Part shown: positions 1-7,229 of the stretch, one piece after another
How the letters are laid out: every line of letters starts with the position of its first letter
Numbering within the stretch: the stretch's first letter is position 1
Assembly: GCA_902806205.1 (NCBI GenBank)
Contig: CADCVR010000081.1
Span: 1 to 51,657, forward strand
Direction: 5' to 3'
Length of the DNA stretch: 51,657 nt
Source of the DNA: an uncultured Solirubrobacteraceae bacterium
Lineage (GTDB): Bacteria > Actinomycetota > Thermoleophilia > Solirubrobacterales > Solirubrobacteraceae
Notes under the pieces: generated by a model
Seen by the model: only the letters and a program-made list of their open reading frames with translations
The model's database searches: none
Told to the model about the DNA's origin: nothing
Position numbers and translations under genes: made by a program

Positions 1-977
1 GGCGGTGCGGAAGGGTAACCGGGCCGTCGCGTCGCGGCGGCGTCCGGGGGCGGCGGGGCTGCGCCCGGGTCGCCGGCCACCACCGTCGGGGCGGGGACCG
101 GGCGGTCCGCCGGGGCCACCGCGACGGCCTCCCGCGCCGCGCGCCGCATGGACTGCACGAGCTCGCGGCAGGAGGCGAAGCGTTCCTTCCGGTCGATCGC
201 CATGCTGCGGGCGAGCAGGGCGTCGAGGGCGGCGGGCAGGTCTTCACGCCGGTCGGTGATCCGCGGCCGCGCGGCCTCGCGGTGGGCGGCGATCACCCCG
301 TCGGCGTCGGACGCCGAGAAGGGCGGCGCTCCGGACAGCACCTCGTAGATCACGCACGCCAGCGCGTACTGGTCGCTGCGGCCGTCCAGTCGCTCACCGC
401 GGGTCTGCTCGGGCGAGGCGTAGTTGACGGTTCCGATGAAGGCTCCGGTCCGGGTCAGCGCGCGGTCGGCGGCCTCCAGCTTGGCGATCCCGAAATCGCA
501 CAAGTAGGCGTGGTCCGGCTGCTCGGGGCTCCGGCGCGGGTCGACGAGGATGTTCTCGGGCTTGACGTCACGGTGCACGAGCCCGTGCTCGTGGGCCACG
601 TCGAGCGCCCACGCCACCTGGTCGGCGATGTTCAACGTCCGGGTCAGCGCGAGCGGGCGCTCGCGCTCGGCCAAGGCGGCCAGGTCGTCCTCGACCAGGC
701 TCATGGCGAGGTAGTGCCAGCCGTCGTCCTCGCCGTGGTCGTAGACGGTGAGGATGTGCGGATGCGGGATGCGCGCCGCGTGCTTGGACTCGTCGAGGAA
801 CCGGAGGCGGAACTCGGTGGCGCGGGCGAGGCGCGGGTTGAGCAGCTTGACGGCCACCCTGAAGCCCTGCTCGAGGTCGAAGGCGCTGTAGACGGAGCCC
901 ATGCCACCGCCCCCGATGAGCTCGTCGATCCGGAACCGGTCGCCCAGCGTCGTGCCCCGCTCCACCCTCTTGGCCAT
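1..977 (-). CDS. Serine/threonine protein kinase, C-terminus cut by window edge
   Basis: Eukaryotic-type (Hanks) Ser/Thr kinase of the PknB group; about 325 codons are visible and the frame stays open to position 1. Seen: glycine-rich loop GGGGMGSVY (about residues 22-30), VAVK lysine at 44, HRDVKPEN at 135-142, DFG at 161-163 and an activation segment ending in SPEQ. All catalytic residues are present, so it should be active. After the kinase domain the chain becomes Ala/Pro-rich, as in juxtamembrane linkers of actinobacterial kinases; any membrane or sensor domain lies outside the window. The ATG at 977 is preceded by TAGCCT with a 10-base gap and no Shine-Dalgarno. Its target is unknown. 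Confidence 0.93.
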   Translation of the reverse strand, partial: MAKRVERGTTLGDRFRIDELIGGGGMGSVYSAFDLEQGFRVAVKLLNPRLARATEFRLRFLDESKHAARIPHPHILTVYDHGEDDGWHYLAMSLVEDDLAALAERERPLALTRTLNIADQVAWALDVAHEHGLVHRDVKPENILVDPRRSPEQPDHAYLCDFGIAKLEAADRALTRTGAFIGTVNYASPEQTRGERLDGRSDQYALACVIYEVLSGAPPFSASDADGVIAAHREAARPRITDRREDLPAALDALLARSMAIDRKERFASCRELVQSMRRAAREAVAVAPADRPVPAPTVVAGDPGAAPPPPDAAATRRPGYPSAP

Positions 978-1010
978 CGCCGGAAGGAGGCTAGCCTCTG
1001 GCCCCAAATG

Positions 1011-1901
1011 CTACGCCGCGAGCTGCGACGGGCCGTGCCTGCCGGCCCCGTGCAGCGCGTGGGCGCCGGCGAGGCCCGCCCAGCCCCCGTAGGGCGCGAA
1101 GAACGCGCGCACCTCGTCCTCCTCGACGCGCGCGCCCGGCACCCCGCCGCTGCGCAGATGGCCGACGAGCTTTCGGTAGGAGACGTCACCCGCGGGGAGC
1201 ACGTCGTAGCGGCCCTGCCCGAGGAGGGCGAGGATGTCGACGGTCCACGCGCCGATGCCCGGGATTCGCCGCAGCCGCGCCCAGCCGCGCTCCTGGTCAG
1301 CGGCGCGGAGGTCGACGCGGCCCCGAGCCACCTCGAGGGCCGCGCGCCGCAACGCGAGCGCGCGGCCGGCGCTCAGGTCGCACGACTCGAGCTCGGCAGG
1401 AGCGATCTGCGCGAGGCGCACGGCGGCGGGGACGTCCCGCAGCCCCGTCCTCGGGCAGCGCGCGCCCCAGCGCCGAACGATCCGGCGTTCGATCTCCACG
1501 GCGCGCCCATAGTCGATGAGCTGCTCGCAGATCGCCCAGGCCAGCGCCTCGAACGGCTCCGGACGGCGGGTGACGCGCAGGTGCGGCGAGCGGCGCACCG
1601 ACGGCCCGATCAGCGCGTCGAAGCGAAACCGCTCGTAGAAGGAGCGCAGGTCATCGTCGACCCCGAGCGCGAAGCGCACCCGCGCGATCGCCTCGGTGCA
1701 GACGTCCCGGCCCCCGGCCGACCACGCGCCCACCACGACCCGGTCGGCCCCGGGCTGCGCCGCCCGCACGATCGCCCGCTCACCCTCCACGTGGACGAGC
1801 CGCTCGAACACCGTTCCGCGGCGGCGCGCGACGCCGTCCATCCCGCCGCGGGGCAGGCGGAAGGGCCAGGCGGGACGGATCTCGACACGGACGTGCTCCA
1901 T
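1011..1901 (-). CDS. AlkA-like DNA-3-methyladenine glycosylase (HhH-GPD)
   Basis: Predicted base-excision repair glycosylase of 296 aa that removes alkylated purines. The helix-hairpin-helix is visible as RRIPGIGAWTVDILAL, followed by a Gly/Pro segment and an aspartate (PAGDVSYRKL) at the place of the catalytic Asp of AlkA. The N-terminal half resembles the AlkA_N-like beta domain rather than a plain EndoIII fold. It lies 33 bases upstream of the kinase on the same strand. A TAGGCT box lies 15 bases before the ATG. Family assignment is firm; substrate range is inferred. Confidence 0.85.
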   Translation of the reverse strand: MEHVRVEIRPAWPFRLPRGGMDGVARRRGTVFERLVHVEGERAIVRAAQPGADRVVVGAWSAGGRDVCTEAIARVRFALGVDDDLRSFYERFRFDALIGPSVRRSPHLRVTRRPEPFEALAWAICEQLIDYGRAVEIERRIVRRWGARCPRTGLRDVPAAVRLAQIAPAELESCDLSAGRALALRRAALEVARGRVDLRAADQERGWARLRRIPGIGAWTVDILALLGQGRYDVLPAGDVSYRKLVGHLRSGGVPGARVEEDEVRAFFAPYGGWAGLAGAHALHGAGRHGPSQLAA

Positions 1902-1948
1902 CGGCAGGAGCGCGGGAGCCTACGCGTCGGCGCGGCGGCGGCCGGCGA

Positions 1949-2287
1949 TCAGTCCTTGCCGCCGAGCAGGTGAACGTCGACGAGGAAGGAGCGGGTGCCC
2001 AGCACGGGCAGCCCGCCCTTGGGCTGGCGCTTGGAGACCGCCCTGACCGCGCGCCGCTTGACCACCCCGTGCACGACCGCGGCGGTCACCGCGCCCGCGG
2101 CGAAGCCCGTCGCCGCGACGGCGGCGGCCTGCACGGCAGGGGCCCTGCGCTCCGGCAGCGGGGCCGATTCGCGCACGATCTGCGGGGGCGGCGGCACGCT
2201 CCGAGGTCCCTCGCCCGAGGGGACCGGGAGGGCGTCGACGACCTCCACGTCGTCGTCGGTGACGTCGTCGGGCTCGGGTTCGCTCAC
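1949..2287 (-). CDS. Small single-pass membrane protein, unknown function
   Basis: 112 aa, not recognised. Residues 1-45 are acidic and proline-rich. An Ala/Val-rich hydrophobic stretch (about 50-73) could be one membrane span. A basic patch (KRRAVRAVSKRQ) follows, suggesting the C-terminus is cytoplasmic. It ends with a short conserved-looking tail (RSFLVDVHLLGGKD). The GTG start at 2287 lies 6 bases after TAGACT, the leaderless arrangement seen repeatedly in this window. It may share regulation with the glycosylase 47 bases downstream. Confidence 0.6.
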   Translation of the reverse strand: MSEPEPDDVTDDDVEVVDALPVPSGEGPRSVPPPPQIVRESAPLPERRAPAVQAAAVAATGFAAGAVTAAVVHGVVKRRAVRAVSKRQPKGGLPVLGTRSFLVDVHLLGGKD

Positions 2288-2349
2288 CCGGCGAGTCTAA
2301 GCGCTGCCGGGCCGCGGGGTGGAGTTGAAGGGCTTGCTAGGTTCACGCG

Positions 2350-3027
2350 ATGGCCACGGACGCGCGTGATCGCGCCGGGCCGGCGAGCTCCCGCGCGGAG
2401 CACCTGCGGGCCTCGCCGCCCATGTTCTCCTCGCCGGCACTGGACCGCTTCACGCGCGTCCACGTCGCGGTGGTGCCGGCCGTCTTCGTGCCCGTCGTGC
2501 TCGTGCACGCTGTCCTCGCCCTGCAGGAGCTGACGCCCGCGGCCGTCGCGGGCTGGGCGTTCGCGGGGTACGTGTTCTGGACGCTGACGGAGTACTCGCT
2601 GCACCGCGTCGTCTTCCACTACGAGCCCCGGCGCGGGCTCGGCGTCCGCCTGCACTGGATGCTGCACGGCGTCCACCATGACCATCCGAACGACCCCATG
2701 CGCGTCGTCATGCCCCCGGGCGCGTCACTGCCCCTGGCTGCGGCCTTCGCACTGCTCTTCCAGCTCGTGCTGTCGTCCGCCGCCGCCTGGGCGTTCGGCG
2801 CCGGCTTCTTCGCGGGCTACCTCGTCTACGACCTGACGCATTTTCGCATCCACCACACCCGGCCGCGGACGCGGCTGGGCAGGCGGCTGCGCGAGCATCA
2901 CTTGCGCCACCACTTCTCTGACCACACCACCGCCTTCGGTGTCTCGACCCCGTTCTGGGATTTCGTGTTCGGCACCACGCCGCGGCGATCGCGTCGCGCG
3001 CAGAACCCTCAGAACGTCCGCTCGTAG
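2350..3027 (+). CDS. Fatty-acid 2-hydroxylase-like membrane di-iron hydroxylase
   Basis: Sterol desaturase / fatty-acid hydroxylase superfamily, 225 aa, integral membrane di-iron enzyme. The histidine clusters are all visible: HRVVFH, HGVHHDHP, HFRIHH and EHHLRHHF, with four hydrophobic segments around them. HGVHHDHP followed by RVVMPP is characteristic of the FA2H/Scs7 branch, which 2-hydroxylates the N-acyl chain of ceramides, rather than of carotenoid or sterol enzymes. TAGGTT lies 6 bases before the ATG. The last 19 bases overlap the end of the convergent GNAT gene. The neighbours (GNAT, alpha-oxoamine synthase) fit a sphingolipid-like role; this is inference. Confidence 0.85.
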   Translation: MATDARDRAGPASSRAEHLRASPPMFSSPALDRFTRVHVAVVPAVFVPVVLVHAVLALQELTPAAVAGWAFAGYVFWTLTEYSLHRVVFHYEPRRGLGVRLHWMLHGVHHDHPNDPMRVVMPPGASLPLAAAFALLFQLVLSSAAAWAFGAGFFAGYLVYDLTHFRIHHTRPRTRLGRRLREHHLRHHFSDHTTAFGVSTPFWDFVFGTTPRRSRRAQNPQNVRS

Positions 3028-4139
3028 AGGCGGAAGCGACGCACGACCTCACCGCCCATCCCCTCCATGGCCCGGTTCATCGGCGTGTTCGTCTCGAGGA
3101 TCCACCCCATCTCCCCGCGCTTTTGACGTGTGCGCTCCGCTGCGTCGAAGTGCATCTCATAGAAACGCGCGGCCACGCCGGTGTGCTGGAACTCCGGCTT
3201 GACCCCGAGTGCGAAGACCCGCACCCGGTCGATCTCCGCGCGCTTGCGCAGTGCCGTGAGCCACCCGAACGGCAGCAGGCGCCCGTCGAGCTCACGAAGC
3301 ACCTGGTTGTAGTCGGGAAGGGTGAGCGCCGCGCCGACCACCTCGCCGGTGTCCTGCTTCTCGGCGATCATCGCCCAGTTCTCGTCGAGGACCGGCTTGA
3401 GCGTCTTGGCGTAGTGGCGCAGCTCGTCCTCGGAGAGCGGCACGAAGCCCCAGTTGCGCTCCCAGGCGGCGTTGTAGACCTCGAGGAAGCGGCCGACCTC
3501 GGCCTCGAGGTCCCGCTTGACGAAGTTGCGACAGACGATCCCGTGCTTGGCCTCGACGTCGGCGGCGACCTGCCAGATCGCCTCGTGGACCCGGTCGCGA
3601 TTCTCGATGTGCAGCTCCCACATGAGCAGGTCCATCGCCTTCTCCAGGCCGCAGGCGTCTTCCAGCAGCTCCTGGTAGTACGGGTGGTGCCAGCCCGAGA
3701 GGATGATCGGCGGGCGCTCGTGACCCTCGATGAGCAGCCCGCATTCGTCGTTGGTCGTGAAGTCCATCGGGCCGACCATCTTCGGGCGTCCCCGGGCGCG
3801 CAGCCACGTCTCGGCGGCGTCGAGGAGCGCGCGGGCGACTTCCGGATCGTCCTCGCACTCGAAGAAGCCGAACAGGCCCCAGTTCGTGCCCTGGAAGGCG
3901 TCGAGGTTCGCGTCGACGTGGGCCGAGACGCGCCCGACGCTCCGGCCCCCACGCCAGGCGAGGAAGAGCTGGACCTGGGCGTGCTGGAAGAACGGGTTTC
4001 TGCGCGGATCGAGGAACTGGCGGCGCTCGAAGCGCAGCGGGGCCACCCAGTTAGACTCGCCGGCGTACAGCCGCCCCGGCAGCTCGATGAACGCGTCGCG
4101 TTCGCGCTTTGACGACACAGGACGAACTTCGACGAGCAC
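3009..4139 (-). CDS. YghO-like GNAT-fold N-acyltransferase
   Basis: 376 aa of the acyl-CoA N-acyltransferase superfamily, in the large YghO-like branch: N-terminal RPVSSKRERDAFIELPGRLY, a central GPMDFTTNDECGLLIEG segment, and a C-terminal GNAT core (ALGVKPEFQHTGVAARFYE). To my knowledge the Caulobacter enzyme reported as bacterial ceramide synthase belongs to this group. The gene is divergent from the alpha-oxoamine synthase with 16 bases between start codons, which strongly suggests joint function. The GTG start at 4139 is preceded by TAGGGT with a 9-base gap. N-acylation of a sphingoid base is inferred; another amine acceptor is possible. Confidence 0.8.
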   Translation of the reverse strand: MLVEVRPVSSKRERDAFIELPGRLYAGESNWVAPLRFERRQFLDPRRNPFFQHAQVQLFLAWRGGRSVGRVSAHVDANLDAFQGTNWGLFGFFECEDDPEVARALLDAAETWLRARGRPKMVGPMDFTTNDECGLLIEGHERPPIILSGWHHPYYQELLEDACGLEKAMDLLMWELHIENRDRVHEAIWQVAADVEAKHGIVCRNFVKRDLEAEVGRFLEVYNAAWERNWGFVPLSEDELRHYAKTLKPVLDENWAMIAEKQDTGEVVGAALTLPDYNQVLRELDGRLLPFGWLTALRKRAEIDRVRVFALGVKPEFQHTGVAARFYEMHFDAAERTRQKRGEMGWILETNTPMNRAMEGMGGEVVRRFRLYERTF

Positions 4140-4155
4140 GAGCCGCGGACCCTAC

Positions 4156-5442
4156 ATGCACCCTTCCAGCCCCCCCGCCGTCCCCGACGTCTTCGCCAAG
4201 GCCCGGTCGCACGAGCGCGTCGCGATCATGGCCGCCGCCCGGGCCGCCGACGTGCTGCCCTACTTCCGCACGCTCACCTCCCCCGCGCTGCCGATCGTCT
4301 CGATGGAGGGCGTCGAGCGGGTCATGCTCGGCTCGAACAACTACCTCGGCCTCACCGACGACCCGCGGGTGCGCCAGGGCGCCCGTGACGCGCTGGACGC
4401 CTACGGCACGGGGCTCACGGGCTCACGCCTGCTCAACGGCACCATCCCGCTGCACCTCGAGCTCGAGGAGCGCATCGCGAGCTGGCTGCACACGGAGTCC
4501 GCGCTCGTCTTCACCACCGGCCACCAGGCGAACCTCGGTGTTCTCGGCACGCTGCTGGGTCCGGGCGACACCGTGGTGGTCGACTCGGGCGACCACGCCT
4601 CGATCCTCGACGGCTGCCTGCTCTCCAAGGCCAAGTTGCGCGCCTTCCGCCACAACCGCCTGGACAAGCTCGAACGCCAGCTCGAGCGCGCGGCCGGTGA
4701 CGGTGGCGGCGTCCTGGTCGTCGTCGACGGCGTGTTCTCGATGGAAGGCGACATCGCGCCGCTGGCGGAGATCGCCACGCTCGCCGAGCGTCACGGGGCG
4801 CGGCTCATGGTCGACGAGGCCCATGCCGCGGGCGTGCTCGGCGCCCGCGGAGCGGGGACCGCGGAGCTTCTCGGGGTCGAGGCCCGCATCGACCTGCGCA
4901 TGGGGACGTTCTCGAAGTCACTGGCCTCCTGCGGCGGCTTCGTCGCCGGCCCCGCGGACGTCGTCGACTTCCTGCGGATCTCCTCGCGCTCGTTCCTGTT
5001 CACCGCTTCGGCCGTGCCCGCCGCCGTGGGCGCCGCCCTCGCCGCCCTGAAGGTCATCGACTCCCCCGAGGGACCGCCGCTGCTCCAGGTCGTCCTGGAC
5101 AACGCCCGCTACCTGCGCAGCGGCCTGCTCGAGCGCGGCTTCGCCGTCGGGGCGGCCCAGGCGCTCCCGGACGGCTCGGACATCGTCACGCCGATCGTGC
5201 CGGTGCTCGTCGGAGACGACTGGAAGGCGGCGCTGCTGTGGCGCGCGCTCTACGACGCCGGTGTGTTCGTCAACACGGCGCTGCACCCCGCCGTCCCGCC
5301 CGGTGGCGCGCTGCTGCGCACCTCGGTGATGGCGACGCACGACCGCCCGACGCTGGACCGGGCACTCGAGGCGTTCACCTCGGTAAAGATCGCCTTTGAG
5401 GCCGAGCACGGACCGCTTCCGGGCCCCGGCGCGATCACATGA
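4156..5442 (+). CDS. Alpha-oxoamine synthase, serine palmitoyltransferase-like
   Basis: PLP enzyme of 428 aa that condenses an amino acid with an acyl-CoA (family of SPT, KBL, BioF). Seen: LGSNNYLGL near residue 60, DHASI with the cofactor-stacking His (about 148), VDEAHAAGVLG with Asp220 and His223, and Schiff-base Lys254 in GTFSKSLASCGG. The start at 4156 gives the usual N-terminus (PDVFAKAR); the frame is open further upstream but that would run into the divergent gene. No other biotin gene is nearby, and the flanking GNAT and fatty-acid hydroxylase favour a sphingoid-base synthase over BioF. The substrate is not provable from sequence. Confidence 0.85.
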   Translation: MHPSSPPAVPDVFAKARSHERVAIMAAARAADVLPYFRTLTSPALPIVSMEGVERVMLGSNNYLGLTDDPRVRQGARDALDAYGTGLTGSRLLNGTIPLHLELEERIASWLHTESALVFTTGHQANLGVLGTLLGPGDTVVVDSGDHASILDGCLLSKAKLRAFRHNRLDKLERQLERAAGDGGGVLVVVDGVFSMEGDIAPLAEIATLAERHGARLMVDEAHAAGVLGARGAGTAELLGVEARIDLRMGTFSKSLASCGGFVAGPADVVDFLRISSRSFLFTASAVPAAVGAALAALKVIDSPEGPPLLQVVLDNARYLRSGLLERGFAVGAAQALPDGSDIVTPIVPVLVGDDWKAALLWRALYDAGVFVNTALHPAVPPGGALLRTSVMATHDRPTLDRALEAFTSVKIAFEAEHGPLPGPGAIT

Positions 5443-5695
5443 GAAAAACCGCGCTCTGAGCGCCTGTTGCGCAAGTTCACACGTTGACTATCAACGCGAC
5501 CCTGTCGTAGCTTCGAGGAACACCGGGGAAGGGTCCCGGGGAGGTGAACCGCCGCGGTGGCAGCCGTTCACGACCGCCGCGCAAAGGTTCCCCTCGAGTC
5601 TCCGGGCGCGCCCGGACCACGTGGGCACCACGCACACAGACCACACATCGGAGAGCCGGGCGCCTTCATCGACGCGCACCGGCCGGGGAGAACGC
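5443..5695 (+). promoter_or_regulatory. Putative promoter and structured 5' leader of the IHF gene
   Basis: Gene-free gap. TTGACT (5484-5489) and TAGCTT (5508-5513) with an 18-base spacer make a plausible sigma-70 type promoter, leaving a leader of about 175 bases. The leader has nested complementary segments: GGGGAA (5525-5530) with TTCCCC (5588-5593), and GTGAAC (5544-5549) with GTTCAC (5566-5571), sharing nearly the same centre. GGGGAG lies just before the ATG at 5696. I do not recognise a known riboswitch. Confidence 0.4.
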
Positions 5696-6028
5696 ATGAC
5701 CGCATTCAGGGAAGGCGCCGGGCCACAGCACCTGTGCGCACTGGCGCGCGCCAACGAAGTTCGCCTCGCCCAGGCCGACCTCAAACGCCGGGTGCTCGAC
5801 GGCGAGCTCAGCGCGGCCGAGGTCATCCTCGACGCACCGCCGGAGGCCCGGAGGATGGCCGTCGCCGTTCTCCTGAAGAGCCAGCGGCGCTGGGGGAACA
5901 CCCGCTGTCGCAAGCTCCTGCAGGGCATCCCGATGTCCGAGAGCAAGACGCTCGGCACGATGACCGACCGCCAGCGCCGGGCGCTCGCCAGCGCGCTCGG
6001 GTGCCCGGTCGCCGACGCACGGCCCTGA
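5696..6028 (+). CDS. mihF: Integration host factor, actinobacterial type (mIHF-like)
   Basis: 110 aa nucleoid-associated protein related to mycobacterial mIHF. The family layout is visible: an N-terminal charged helix (residues 8-38, ARANEVRLAQADLKRRVLDG), a central region (AVAVLLKSQRRWGNTRCRKLL) and the DNA-binding end LGTMTDRQRRALASAL, matching the family's LGDRQRKAL signature. Residues are mostly helical and basic. The ATG at 5696 is supported by GGGGAGAACGC just upstream. In relatives it binds DNA through an H2TH-like motif and affects nucleoid shape and recombination. It stands alone, between the lipid module and a convergent VOC gene. Confidence 0.85.
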   Translation: MTAFREGAGPQHLCALARANEVRLAQADLKRRVLDGELSAAEVILDAPPEARRMAVAVLLKSQRRWGNTRCRKLLQGIPMSESKTLGTMTDRQRRALASALGCPVADARP

Positions 6029-6078
6029 CGCCCACCCGATCCGCCGATGAACGGGACCTCCGTGGGAAAGCAATCTTC

Positions 6079-6507
6079 TCAGGCGGGGACGGCGATCTCC
6101 AGGACGTGGCCGTCGGGGTCGCGGAAGTAGAGCGAGCGCAGGCCGCCCCGGCTGAGTGACTCGGTGCACGGCACGTTCTTCGCGGTCAGCCAGTCGCGCC
6201 ACGCGTCCTGTTCGGCGGCCGAGCCGACCGCGAAGGCGAGGTGGTGCGTCGAGCCGCGCCCCACGCTGCCCTCCGGCATCGCGGGGTACTCGAGGAACGA
6301 CACGAGCGTTCCCGGAGTTCCGGCTGCGTCGCCAAACCAGAAATGGCGGGCGCCCGGGTCGTCGTCGTTCGACCCCTCGCGCAGGAGCGTCAGGCCCAGC
6401 ACATCGCGGTAGAAGGCCACCGTGCGCGCCAGGTCCGCGGAGATCAGCGTGACGTGATGCAGCCCGTTCAGCCGCATGCGGCGGGGCTCGGCGGCCGGGG
6501 TGCTCAT
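6079..6507 (-). CDS. VOC-superfamily (glyoxalase/ring-cleaving dioxygenase-like) protein
   Basis: 142 aa, one vicinal-oxygen-chelate module pair: NGLHHVTLISADLARTVAFY at residues 14-33 gives the first metal His, STHHLAFAV the second, and FRDPDGHVLEIAVPA at the C-terminus the Glu ligand. The length is that of a single-subunit VOC enzyme rather than a two-domain extradiol dioxygenase. The true substrate is unknown. The ATG at 6507 lies 7 bases after TAGGAT; that -10 box is part of the left edge of the inverted-repeat element at 6517-6686, so the repeat supplies or overlaps the promoter. Confidence 0.82.
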   Translation of the reverse strand: MSTPAAEPRRMRLNGLHHVTLISADLARTVAFYRDVLGLTLLREGSNDDDPGARHFWFGDAAGTPGTLVSFLEYPAMPEGSVGRGSTHHLAFAVGSAAEQDAWRDWLTAKNVPCTESLSRGGLRSLYFRDPDGHVLEIAVPA

Positions 6508-6516
6508 GCGCGAAAT

Positions 6517-6686
6517 CCTAGGAGACTGTTGAGACATTCGCGTGGTCGCAGGAAACCACCTTGCGCACCATCCGCCACACGACGACTCGCAGATCCAACC
6601 CGGATCTGCCACGTCATCGCGCGGCGCCTGGCACGGGCGACGCGGCTCCCTGCAACCACACGGCGAGACGTCAACAGCCTCCCAGG
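6517..6686. repeat. Long imperfect inverted repeat, copy A
   Basis: The ends are complementary: CCTAGGAGACTGTTGA (6517-6532) pairs with the run ending at 6686 (read in reverse complement as CCTGGGAGGCTGTTGA). The match continues through GTGGTCGCAGG against GTGGTTGCAGG. Near the centre lies GCAGATCC (6589-6596) with GGATCTGC (6602-6609). The whole 170 bases could fold as one interrupted hairpin. The left end overlaps the VOC promoter and the right end overlaps the stop codon of the membrane gene. It is related to the copies at 28476 and 39975. Confidence 0.7.
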
Positions 6687-7165
6687 GCACCGGTCTTTCG
6701 CGCGAACAGCGTCCGCAACGCCTGAAAGAACGCGGCGAAGAACACCACCCCCAGGATGAGCAGTACCTCGTAGGGCACCCGCGTGAGAAAGAAGAACGGG
6801 ACGACGAGCACGATCGCCGCCGCGCCGCCCAGCAGTGTCGAGTGGGAGCGGTAGCCCGCGAGGTGCTCACGGGCGGTCAGCTCGAGTCCCGCGAGCGACA
6901 CGAGCACGACGCCGATCACCAGCAGCCGTCCGGCGCGGTCGCCGCTGGCAGTGAAGCCGACCAGGATGAGCACCAGGCCGGCGAGGGTGGCGAGCTCCCC
7001 GAGCGGGAACGGAGCCCAGGGCGCCTTGGGCGCCTCTCGCTTACGTGAGCGCCGGTCCGCCAGCGGCGCGGCGCGGGCGGGCGGCGCCGGCGCCGGCCCG
7101 GGTGCGGTTCCTGGACGAGCAGGCGGGCCTGGTGGCCCGGTTCGCTTGCGACTTCGCCTGCCCAT
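6671..7165 (-). CDS. Small multi-pass membrane protein, unknown function
   Basis: 164 aa, not recognised. The first 45 residues are Arg/Pro/Ala-rich and cytoplasm-like. Four hydrophobic segments follow (about residues 52-68, 77-93, 110-127 and 131-150), ending in a short Arg/Lys tail. The ATG at 7165 begins MGRRSRKR; the frame stays open upstream but would overlap the thioredoxin-like gene. It is the last member of a minus-strand run after the RND exporter and the thioredoxin-like protein, 64 bases downstream of the latter, so co-transcription is likely. Its stop codon sits inside the inverted repeat. Confidence 0.55.
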   Translation of the reverse strand: MGRRSRKRTGPPGPPARPGTAPGPAPAPPARAAPLADRRSRKREAPKAPWAPFPLGELATLAGLVLILVGFTASGDRAGRLLVIGVVLVSLAGLELTAREHLAGYRSHSTLLGGAAAIVLVVPFFFLTRVPYEVLLILGVVFFAAFFQALRTLFARKTGALGGC

Positions 7166-7229
7166 CAGCCTGGGTACCCGGAGGCGACGGGGCGCTCGGG
7201 GAAGCGGGCGTGCCTCAGGGTCACAACGC

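Noticed and set aside
282-1973. 563-codon open frame on the plus strand over the kinase and glycosylase
   Set aside because: It lies opposite two genes with intact motifs. Its product is low-complexity Arg/Ala/Gly/Asp with no recognisable domain, as expected for an antisense frame at this GC content.
4156-5442. BioF (8-amino-7-oxononanoate synthase) as the name for the oxoamine synthase
   Set aside because: The fold cannot exclude it, but no bioA, bioB or bioD is present and both neighbours point to lipid chemistry. It is kept as an alternative only.
5521-5600. ydaO-type (c-di-AMP) riboswitch before the mIHF gene
   Set aside because: GGGGAA and GGTGAACC recall parts of the class, but the other conserved blocks are missing, so only a structured leader is claimed.
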